From: Pseudomonadota bacterium
GTDB taxonomy: Bacteria > Pseudomonadota > Gammaproteobacteria > Pseudomonadales > Azotimanducaceae
DNA: 18,565 bases
Reading direction: 5' to 3'
Assembly: GCA_009936895.1 (NCBI GenBank)
Contig: JAACDS010000234.1
Span: 1-18,565 of the forward strand
The translations under genes and the position numbers were made by a program. Positions 7,630 to 14,846 of this stretch are shown in pieces; positions within the stretch are counted from its first letter, which is position 1; the number at the start of each line of letters is the position of its first letter. Below the pieces are notes generated by a model. The model did no database searches, was not told where the DNA came from, and saw only the letters and a program-made list of their open reading frames with translations.

Positions 7630-8874
7630 GTGTCGAACCACAGATTAACCCAGCTCCAACCTTATCCTTTTGAGCGACTGCGCGACCTCCACAAGGATTG
7701 GCAGCATCACGGCGACCTAGCGCATATACCGCTATCCCTAGGCGAACCCAAGCATCCGCCACCACGCTTTGTGGTTGAAGCGCTGGCCAACGTCGACGCC
7801 CTGACCCAGCAGCTGGGTATATATCCTGCGACCAAGGGCAACGACGACCTGCGCTTGGCCATCAGCGAATGGTTGGAACGTCGCTTCGCCATCAGGGTCG
7901 ATCCAGACCAGCAGATTCTGCCGGTCTATGGCACACGGGAAGCTTTGTTTGCGGTCGCCCAGGCGCTGTTAAGCGGCAAGCCAGGTTCTCTGGTGGGCAT
8001 GCCCAATCCGTTCTATCAAATCTACGAAGGTGCTGCCCTACTGGCCGGTGCCAGCCCGCTGTACATCGCAAATCTGGAAGAAAACGACTATCAGGCGGAC
8101 TTTGCAGCGGTCACCGACGCCCAATGGCAGGCCATTGAAATGGTCTACGTCTGCTCCCCGGGCAACCCGACCGGCCAGATCATGTCCGAAACGGATATGG
8201 AGGAACTGATCGCACTCGCCCACAGACACGATTTCACCGTCGTCAGCGATGAGTGCTACAGCGAACTGTATTACGATGATAAGAACATTCCCAGCAGCCT
8301 GCTGGCGGTGGCCCAGCGAGTGTCCCAGCGCATGGGCAAACGCCCCTTCGAGCGCTGCCTGAGTTTTCACAGTTTATCCAAACGCTCGAATCTGCCGGGA
8401 CTGCGCAGCGGCTTCGTGGCCGGTGACCCCGAACTGGTGCGCCAGTACCTGAGCTACCGCACCTACCACGGCTGTGCCATGTCAGCGCACCACCAGCACG
8501 CAAGTGCCCTCGCATGGCGGGACGAAACCCATGTGATCGAAAACCGCCTGTTGTACCGTGATAAATTCGCGGCCGTCGGCGATATTCTGGCGCCCCACTA
8601 CGACCTGCGTCAGCCACAGGGTGGTTTCTACCATTGGTTGCGCACCCCGATCGACGACCTAAGCTTCAGCCAACGCCTGCTGCAAGAACAGCACGTTACC
8701 GTCATGCCGGGCACCTTTTTGGGTCGCGACACGGCAACAAACGAGCTGGCAGGAGGCAATCCCGGCCAAGGTCATGTGCGGGTGGCGTGGGTGGCAGCAA
8801 AGGAAGATTGCTTGGTTGCCGCGCAACGCTTGGCCGACTTTGCCATCAACTTATCCGCCGACGGGGGCCGGTAG
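7630..8874 (+). CDS. dapC: Succinyldiaminopimelate transaminase
   Basis: PLP-dependent fold-type I aminotransferase. It is assigned to the N-succinyl-2-amino-6-ketopimelate step of diaminopimelate/lysine synthesis because dapD and dapE follow directly and because Pseudomonas has dapC in the same glnD-linked place. It has 414 residues. Visible motifs are SLGEPKHPPP, YPATKGNDDLRLAI, VYGTREALF, SPGNPTGQ (Asn contacting PLP), VVSDECYSELYYD, HSLSKRSNLPGLRSGF with Schiff-base Lys251, and GGFYHWL near the C-terminus. The start GTG 7630 has AGGA about 11 nt upstream and a proper N-terminus (LQPYPFERLRDL). The substrate is an inference from context; the aminotransferase family is certain. Confidence 0.93.
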   Translation: MSNHRLTQLQPYPFERLRDLHKDWQHHGDLAHIPLSLGEPKHPPPRFVVEALANVDALTQQLGIYPATKGNDDLRLAISEWLERRFAIRVDPDQQILPVYGTREALFAVAQALLSGKPGSLVGMPNPFYQIYEGAALLAGASPLYIANLEENDYQADFAAVTDAQWQAIEMVYVCSPGNPTGQIMSETDMEELIALAHRHDFTVVSDECYSELYYDDKNIPSSLLAVAQRVSQRMGKRPFERCLSFHSLSKRSNLPGLRSGFVAGDPELVRQYLSYRTYHGCAMSAHHQHASALAWRDETHVIENRLLYRDKFAAVGDILAPHYDLRQPQGGFYHWLRTPIDDLSFSQRLLQEQHVTVMPGTFLGRDTATNELAGGNPGQGHVRVAWVAAKEDCLVAAQRLADFAINLSADGGR

Positions 8875-8938
8875 GCTCGAATCCTAGCAACACCCACGGT
8901 AGACTGCGGCCTCCTTCTGAGACAGCAAGAGATACTTG

Positions 8939-9955
8939 ATGACTGCAACATTTGCCTTCGCGGTTGGCATCCGCAACACCAACGGTGCCGGACTGGTACT
9001 CGACTGCCTTTATCCAGCGCCAGTGATGAATCCTGAAGGACCTGTGGCTGACGCCATTGCCGAGCTGCCAGAAGGCATCAGCACGCTGAGCGACACAGCC
9101 ATCGCTGCTTTACAGTCCGCAGCTCCAAGCCTGATTCCCCAGGTTTTGCTGAAAAGCCACCGTGAGAATTCATCAGTTCATGAGCTTGTCGCCATACGAC
9201 TGACGGGGGATAACGACATCAGCAGCACTGAGGAAGCGTATTTGAAGCTGCACCTGCTATCACACCGACTGACACTGCCTAACACACTGAATTTAAAAGG
9301 CATTTTTGCCCACTTGCCTAATCTGGCCTGGACCTCAGCCGGGCCGATTGAAGTAGGAGAACTGCCCGAGGCGCTGCTCAACGCTCGCGCACAAGGCCTC
9401 AACCTAGAGGTCTTCTCTGTCGATAAGTTCCCTAAAATGGTGAACTACGTGGTTCCCACAGGAGTCCGCATCACTGATGCCAGCCGAATCCGGCTAGGTG
9501 CCTACTTGGGCGAAGGCACCACGGTCATGCACGAGGGCTTTGTGAACTTCAACGCTGCGGCATTGGGCCCGAATATGGTCGAAGGCCGTATCTCTCAAGG
9601 GGTCACCATTGGCGCCGGTACGGATCTTGGCGGCAGCTCCAGCACACAAGGCACGCTGTCTGGCGGCGGCGAAATCGTCATCAGTATCGGTGAGCAATGT
9701 TTGGTGGGTGCAAACGCAGGCACCGGCATCCCGCTGGGAGATCGTTGCACCATCGAAGCCGGTCTGTACATCACCGCTGGCACACCGGTAACCGTCAAAG
9801 ACGAACACGGCGACGTGGTTCGACAAGTCAAGGCCAGAGAGCTGGCCGGGCACTCGGATCTGCTGTTCATTCGGGATGCGCAAACCGGCCAGGTGGTGTG
9901 CCGAACCAACCGTAAGGCCATCGAGTTGAACGACACCCTGCACAGCCACAACTGA
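8939..9955 (+). CDS. dapD: Tetrahydrodipicolinate N-succinyltransferase, long (Pseudomonas-type) form
   Basis: Transfers succinyl from succinyl-CoA to tetrahydrodipicolinate, opening the succinylase branch to diaminopimelate. It has 338 residues from ATG 8939, which has AAGAG 7 nt upstream; a TTG immediately before it would add one residue. The mixed N-terminal domain runs to about residue 165. The left-handed beta-helix follows, with VPTGVRITDASRIRLGAYLG, TTVMHEGFVNFNAAALG, EGRISQGVTIGAGTDLGGSS, GGGEIVISIGEQCLVGANAG and GIPLGDRCTIEAGLYITAG. This is the longer actinobacterial/pseudomonad-like family, not the 274-residue E. coli type. The stop overlaps the dapE start (ATGA), implying coupled translation. 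Confidence 0.96.
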   Translation: MTATFAFAVGIRNTNGAGLVLDCLYPAPVMNPEGPVADAIAELPEGISTLSDTAIAALQSAAPSLIPQVLLKSHRENSSVHELVAIRLTGDNDISSTEEAYLKLHLLSHRLTLPNTLNLKGIFAHLPNLAWTSAGPIEVGELPEALLNARAQGLNLEVFSVDKFPKMVNYVVPTGVRITDASRIRLGAYLGEGTTVMHEGFVNFNAAALGPNMVEGRISQGVTIGAGTDLGGSSSTQGTLSGGGEIVISIGEQCLVGANAGTGIPLGDRCTIEAGLYITAGTPVTVKDEHGDVVRQVKARELAGHSDLLFIRDAQTGQVVCRTNRKAIELNDTLHSHN

Positions 9956-11127
9956 TGAGCCAAGCCCACGCTATTCTGGAACTCGCATAAGCGCTGATCC
10001 GGCGCGTATCAGTCACGCCCGAAGACGCCGGATGCCAAGAGCTCATCGGCGAGCTACTGCGAGACCTGGGTTTCGTTACGGCACAGATTAACGCCCACGG
10101 CGTGCATAACCTGTGGGCATGGCGCGGCCAAGACCCCAGCATGGCAGACGGTGCTCACCTTATGTTCGCTGGCCACACGGATGTGGTGCCATCGGGCCCG
10201 GTTGAAGAGTGGGATACCCCACCCTTTGAGCCCACCATTCGCGATGGCATGCTGTACGGGCGCGGAGCAGCGGACATGAAATCCAGCCTCGCGGCCATGA
10301 TCTCTGCTATCGAATCACTATTAAATAAAGATCCTAACCCCATAGGAACATTAAGTTTTTTGATTACTAGCGATGAAGAAGGCGATGCCATTCATGGGAC
10401 ACGCCACGCGATCAGCGAACTGGCGAGCCGGGGCATTCGTCCGGACTATCGCATCGTCGGCGAACCCAGCTCCAGCCAGCAACTGGGTGATGTCGTACGC
10501 TGCGGGCGACGCGGCTCATTGAATGGCAAAGTCACCGTCAAGGGCATCCAGGGCCATGTGGCCTATCCGGATTCCGTGGCGAACCCTATTCACATGGCAG
10601 CCCCGGCCTTGGCCGCCCTGGCCGACGAAGTGTGGGACGCCGGCAACGCCTACTACCCGCCTTCCAGCCTGCAAATATCAAACATCCAATCCGGCACCGG
10701 CGCGACCAACGTGGTGCCGGGCGAGCTCACAGCACTGTTCAACATTCGCTTCAGTACCGAGCAGACCGAGGCTGGCTTGCGAAAACGCATCGAGGAAATC
10801 TTCCAGCAGCACGGCTTGGAGTCCGAGTTTCAGTGGCAGCTCTCAGGGCCACCGTTCTTGACGGTCCACGGTGCGCTAACCGCCGCGGTGCAGGCCGCCA
10901 TTCTGGAAGAAACCGGACTGGAAACCGAACTCTCCACTTCCGGCGGCACCTCAGACGGCCGATTCATTTCACCCTGGAACGGAGCAGGAGAGGCTCGGGT
11001 TGAAGTCGTCGAACTGGGTCCCATCAACGCCACCATTCACAAAATCAACGAGTGCGTCGCGATCGACGACCTTGCACCCTTAGCCAAGATCTATGAGGGT
11101 ATCGCGGCACGCCTGCTCGAGAAGTAG
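9955..11127 (+). pseudogene. dapE: Succinyl-diaminopimelate desuccinylase with in-frame stop at codon 12
   Basis: M20-family zinc hydrolase that cleaves N-succinyl-LL-diaminopimelate to LL-diaminopimelate and succinate. ATG 9955 overlaps the dapD stop and reads MSQAHAILELA, then TAA (9988-9990). The same frame continues with ALIRRVSVTPEDAGCQELIG, the expected family N-terminus, up to TAG 11127 (390 residues if the stop codon is read as an amino acid; E. coli 375). All active-site residues are present: His74 (GHTDVV), Asp107 (GAADMK), Glu141-Glu142 (SDEEG), Glu170 (GEPSS) and His362 (TIHKINE). AAA to TAA (Lys) is the simplest change. A restart at GTG 10102 gives 341 aa but lacks a ribosome binding site and about 49 conserved residues. 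Either a sequence error or a recent nonsense mutation. Confidence 0.92.
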
Positions 11128-11139
11128 CCGGGCAAATTT

Positions 11140-11865
11140 ATGAAAACCCGTATCGCCGTCATTGCCAGCCTTGGTCTCCTCTGGGTGCTGGTGAATTTAC
11201 CCGCCAGCCTAGCCCGCAATATCATCGACAGCGATCAGATTTCCCTGGTCGCACCAAATGGCACCCTGTGGCAGGGTTCCGCCCGGCTGGTCACGGCCCT
11301 AGGCATTGAGAGCCAAATCCAATGGCGCACGACCCTTTGGCGGCCTGGACTTGACCTTACCTTCACCGATAACAACAGCACACTCGCCGGCAGGATCGAG
11401 TTCGGCATTGCGGCGCACAGGTTCGCCCTCGCCGGGGAACTCGACGCAAGCACGCTGGCTCCCCTATTGCAGCGCTATGACATCTTCCTGCCGGGGACCT
11501 TTACCCTAAACGAGATGACAGTTCTTTGGCAGCCACCCGCTGCTCGCCTTGAAAAACCTTCCAGCCTGATCTGGAGTGGCGGAGACCTGCGCTACATCCT
11601 TGCTAACCGTCAGTACCGGGCAGTTATGCCGCCTCTATTGGCCAAGGTGGATACCAACGCACAGGGCGAACTGGAAGCACGGGTTGTCGCTGACGATCAA
11701 GACGAAGCGCTACTGATGTCTTTGCGCTGGAAAAATAGTGGTCACCTGTACATCGGTGTCACCCGCAGGATGCTGCGACTCGCCAATTATCCCTGGTCCG
11801 GCAGTGAGCCTGACTCGACTCTAATCTTTGAAGTAGAGCGCGGACTGACTCAGCCTGCTCGCTGA
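11140..11865 (+). CDS. gspN: Type II secretion system protein N
   Basis: Inner-membrane, periplasm-facing accessory protein of the type II secretion machinery. It has 241 residues. The N-terminal hydrophobic segment (about residues 5-25, IAVIASLGLLWVLVNLPASLA) serves as a membrane anchor. The family block VAPNGTLWQGSARL follows, with LQRYDIFLPGTFTLNEM in the middle and NYPWSG near the end. The fit is to the GspN/XcpN family by overall pattern; individual catalytic residues do not exist for this protein. ATG 11140 lies 12 nt after the dapE stop, so it may be co-transcribed from upstream. gspC follows after 102 nt. GspN is not universal in type II systems, and its exact role is not settled. Confidence 0.85.
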   Translation: MKTRIAVIASLGLLWVLVNLPASLARNIIDSDQISLVAPNGTLWQGSARLVTALGIESQIQWRTTLWRPGLDLTFTDNNSTLAGRIEFGIAAHRFALAGELDASTLAPLLQRYDIFLPGTFTLNEMTVLWQPPAARLEKPSSLIWSGGDLRYILANRQYRAVMPPLLAKVDTNAQGELEARVVADDQDEALLMSLRWKNSGHLYIGVTRRMLRLANYPWSGSEPDSTLIFEVERGLTQPAR

Positions 11866-11967
11866 TGGCAAAAACAGAGCTGGCTTTTTACTCCCAAGCC
11901 ATCACAATCATGCCAATCTCGATACACCACAATCCGCGCCTAACTACGTAACGGAGACCGTCTCCAC
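11866..11967 (+). other. gspN-gspC intergenic spacer
   Basis: This 102-nt gap carries the gspC ribosome binding site, embedded in a near-perfect palindrome (GGAGACCGTCTCC, 11953-11965). An A5/T5 pair flanks a short sequence at 11870-11889 without a GC-rich stem. I do not recognise a confident promoter or terminator. Confidence 0.35.
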
Positions 11968-12837
11968 ATGCCCCAATCGATACAGCTTTGGCTACCAAGG
12001 GCGTTGACTTTGGTTCAATGGATTTGCGGTCTGGGCATCGCCTACGCGATCGCGAACACAACCCTAATCTTGGTTGGCGATGGCACAAGCGCAGCTCTGC
12101 CGTCGCAATCGCCAACGGCATTTGCAGCCGACTCAGCGTCACTGCCACCGGCACCCACCGTAGCGGAGTTAACCAAGCGAAATCTGTTTGGCAGCACCGA
12201 TCCCGCCAACCTAAGCCGCTCATCTGCACCGGCAGTGCCAACGCGTCTGCCACTGACGTTGGAAGCCGTCTTTGTCAGCAGCACCCCGGCACAATCCGGC
12301 GCCATCATTTCCCAACGCGGTAAGCCGGGCAAACTGTATGGCCCCGGCGATATGGTACCGGGCAATGCCCGATTATCCGAAGTCGAGGCGACACAGGTTA
12401 TTCTGCAGCGCGCTGGAGTGAGAGAGGCCCTCGCCTTTAAGTCGACATTCAAAGCCACTCCCAATCAATCTGAACGACAAACCAACGCAACAGCGAATCT
12501 GGCAGCGCCACAAAAATCAGTGGAACCACTGCTTCAGCAACTCAATACGGAGCTTGCTCAAGACCCCAGCGGCACGCTGAAGCGAATGGGCGTCAGTCAG
12601 AACAAAGGCGGCGGCTATCGGGTTAGCGATACCGCTAGCAACCCTTATTTAACCCAGTCCGGTTTACAACCGGGCGATGTTGTGTTGTCCATCAACGGTC
12701 GTCCGTTGGGGGATATCAATGTTGATCGCATGGCGCTGGCCAACCTAGCAAGCTCTGGCAGCGTCAGCGTAGAATTGCTTCGCAATGGCCAAACGTTAAC
12801 TATTACGACCCGAGTACCCGAAACGCTTCGTCAATAA
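11968..12837 (+). CDS. gspC: Type II secretion system protein C (PDZ-containing connector)
   Basis: Bitopic inner-membrane protein that links the inner-membrane platform to the secretin through its periplasmic homology region. It has 289 residues. There is a short cytoplasmic start, then one transmembrane helix (about residues 15-37). A Pro/Ala-rich linker leads to ELTKRNLFGS, the typical opening of the HR domain (LTLEAVFVSS...GPGDMVPGNARLSEVEATQVIL, about 65-150). The C-terminal PDZ domain (about 205-285) includes YLTQSGLQPGDVVLSINGRPL. ATG 11968 has CGGAG 10 nt upstream. gspD follows after 13 nt, and GspC and GspD are known direct partners (HR with N0). Confidence 0.93.
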   Translation: MPQSIQLWLPRALTLVQWICGLGIAYAIANTTLILVGDGTSAALPSQSPTAFAADSASLPPAPTVAELTKRNLFGSTDPANLSRSSAPAVPTRLPLTLEAVFVSSTPAQSGAIISQRGKPGKLYGPGDMVPGNARLSEVEATQVILQRAGVREALAFKSTFKATPNQSERQTNATANLAAPQKSVEPLLQQLNTELAQDPSGTLKRMGVSQNKGGGYRVSDTASNPYLTQSGLQPGDVVLSINGRPLGDINVDRMALANLASSGSVSVELLRNGQTLTITTRVPETLRQ

Positions 12838-12850
12838 TCGAGCTTTATCT

Positions 12851-14806
12851 ATGACCGCCATACCAAACCGTCATGCCCGTTATCCATACAGCAATATTGT
12901 TCTGGGGTTGCTGATCGCTCTACTGCTGGCCACTGCATCGCCCGCTATTCGAGCACAAGCCGGTGCTGAGGAAGAGCAAACCTGGCAAATGGCTACACGC
13001 AACGCGGATATCCAGGAATTTGTTGCCCAGGTCGCGAAAATCACTGGCAAAACCTTCGTCATCGACCCAAAGCTCAAGGGTCAAGTCAACGTGGTGTCTG
13101 AGACCCCCTTGGGTAAGCAGGGTGTGTACGAACTGTTTCTGAGCGTGCTGAGACTGCAAAACTACACCGCTGTGCCCTCCGGCAACGTGATTCGTATTCA
13201 GCAAAGTGCCACAGGTAAACAGACTCCAGGGGCACAAGACAATGCGCTAAATGCGGCTCCAGAAGAACTGGTAACGGAAATTATCGCCGTACAAAACGTA
13301 AAATCCGAGGACTTACTGAAAATTCTCAGACCTCTGATCCCGCAATACGGTCATATTGGCAGTGTCAGCCAACCCAACGTCATCATACTGTCTGACCATG
13401 CGGACAACATCTCGCGCCTGAAGAACATCATCGCCGATATCGACGTTGCTCAAACAAACGATATCGTTATGGTGCCCTTGAAAGAAGCATGGGTGGGTAA
13501 TGTGGTGGACATCCTGCAAAAAGTGGCTCCGGATCAATTGGGCCCTAATGCGCAAGGGCCCCAACGCATTCAGATCATCGCCAACGAGCGCAACAATTCC
13601 CTCGTGCTGAGAGGACAAACCGCTTCCATCGCCGAGTTACTGCAGATCATCGAAAAGTTGGATCGCCCGACGACCACCACCGATGCCACCCAAGTGGTGA
13701 TGTTGAATCACGCCGACGCAGACAATGTAGCCAACATTTTGAACAGCCTGATCAGCCAGCGCGATGATCAATCAAATACCGGCAACAGTGGCAGCATTAC
13801 CATTCAACCCGATAGCAGTCTGAATGCCATCGTCGTGCGCGCAGACCCTACGGCAATGAATGAGATACTCAACATAGTACAGCGCTTAGATACGCCTCGG
13901 GCGCAGGTATTGATCGAAGCAGCCATTGTAGAAATCAGTATGAATGACGATTTCGAGGCCGGCGTTGAATTGGCGTCACTGGACTCGAGCGGCGAAAACG
14001 TTCCGCTGATCAACACCGCTATGGGCAACACCGTAGCGTCACTGCTAGGCGCGATGATCAATGAAGACGGAACCGTAAATAACGCACCGGTAACAGCATT
14101 AGGGGGCGTAACAAAACCCACCCTCGCAGTGGCTAAGGTCGACCTTGATGGGGTTTCCTTTGGGGCGGTAGTCAGCGCCCTGGCGAGCCTCAGCAATGCT
14201 AATTTGCTGTCGACCCCGAGTATTGTGACGATCGATAATACCGAAGCTAAAATCGTGGTTGGCCAAGAAATCCCTTTTCGCTCAGGTTCGTTCACCACGA
14301 CCGGAGACGGTTCAAACAACCCGTTCACCACCGTGACGCGCGAAGACGTTGGCATTGAACTCACCGTAACACCTCACGTCTATGACAATAGCGAAGTCCG
14401 AATGGAGGTGGCGCAGAACATTTCAAACGTGCTAGACAGCACGGTGGGCAGCTCTACCTTTGCAGACGTCGTCACCTCAAAACGTTCGATCGAAACCACA
14501 GTGCTTGCATCGTCAGGAGAGACCATCGTTTTGGGTGGGCTGATTCAGGACAACGCCAACCGCAGCGAAAACCGCGTCCCTGTGCTGGGCAGCATTCCGG
14601 TCTTAGGCAATCTGTTCAAGTCCAGAGTCAAAAAACAGGTCAAAACCAATCTGGTGGTATTTATTCGACCGACGGTTATCGCTGACAAAGCGCAGAACAG
14701 CGATCTCACACGGGCGAAGCTTGACGGCATATGGGAAGTCGGTGGTGGCGAAGGCGAAACATATTCAGAAGACGATCTCTTTACGGGGGACATTCCTAAA
14801 CCTTGA
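12851..14806 (+). CDS. gspD: Type II secretion system secretin (protein D)
   Basis: Outer-membrane multimeric channel for folded exoproteins. It has 651 residues. The signal peptide covers about 1-36 (hydrophobic IVLGLLIALLLATA, cleavage near AQA). Domains follow: N0 (about 45-118), N1 (138-198), N2 (206-270), N3 (277-346) and the secretin barrel domain (about 346-625). The hallmark VPVLGSIPVLGNLFKSR lies near 576-592, followed by TNLVVFIRPTVI. The C-terminal tail after the barrel is short and acidic (ending DIPKP), which could serve as a small pilotin-binding S region; this part is inference. No lipobox is seen. The sequence is full length and intact. No gspE-M genes occur in the window. Confidence 0.97.
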   Translation: MTAIPNRHARYPYSNIVLGLLIALLLATASPAIRAQAGAEEEQTWQMATRNADIQEFVAQVAKITGKTFVIDPKLKGQVNVVSETPLGKQGVYELFLSVLRLQNYTAVPSGNVIRIQQSATGKQTPGAQDNALNAAPEELVTEIIAVQNVKSEDLLKILRPLIPQYGHIGSVSQPNVIILSDHADNISRLKNIIADIDVAQTNDIVMVPLKEAWVGNVVDILQKVAPDQLGPNAQGPQRIQIIANERNNSLVLRGQTASIAELLQIIEKLDRPTTTTDATQVVMLNHADADNVANILNSLISQRDDQSNTGNSGSITIQPDSSLNAIVVRADPTAMNEILNIVQRLDTPRAQVLIEAAIVEISMNDDFEAGVELASLDSSGENVPLINTAMGNTVASLLGAMINEDGTVNNAPVTALGGVTKPTLAVAKVDLDGVSFGAVVSALASLSNANLLSTPSIVTIDNTEAKIVVGQEIPFRSGSFTTTGDGSNNPFTTVTREDVGIELTVTPHVYDNSEVRMEVAQNISNVLDSTVGSSTFADVVTSKRSIETTVLASSGETIVLGGLIQDNANRSENRVPVLGSIPVLGNLFKSRVKKQVKTNLVVFIRPTVIADKAQNSDLTRAKLDGIWEVGGGEGETYSEDDLFTGDIPKP

Positions 14807-14846
14807 TGGAAGGCACGATTTGAAAAGCTGACGTCGAACTTGGATC

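Noticed and set aside
8865..8905. tRNA-like 3' arm (GGCTCGAATCC) at the end of dapC
   Set aside because: No matching acceptor, D or anticodon arms surround it, and the sequence is partly the dapC C-terminal coding region.
9988..9990. TAA being read as a sense codon (recoded genome)
   Set aside because: glnD, gspC, frr and the restored map all end at TAA in the expected place, so TAA acts as a normal stop here.
11870..11889. Possible intrinsic terminator after gspN (A5 ... T5)
   Set aside because: There is no GC-rich stem before the T-run; only a weak A-T pairing is possible.
11953..11965. Palindrome GGAGACCGTCTCC ahead of gspC as a regulator site
   Set aside because: It occurs once, is short, and includes the gspC ribosome binding site; chance cannot be excluded and no partner site is seen.
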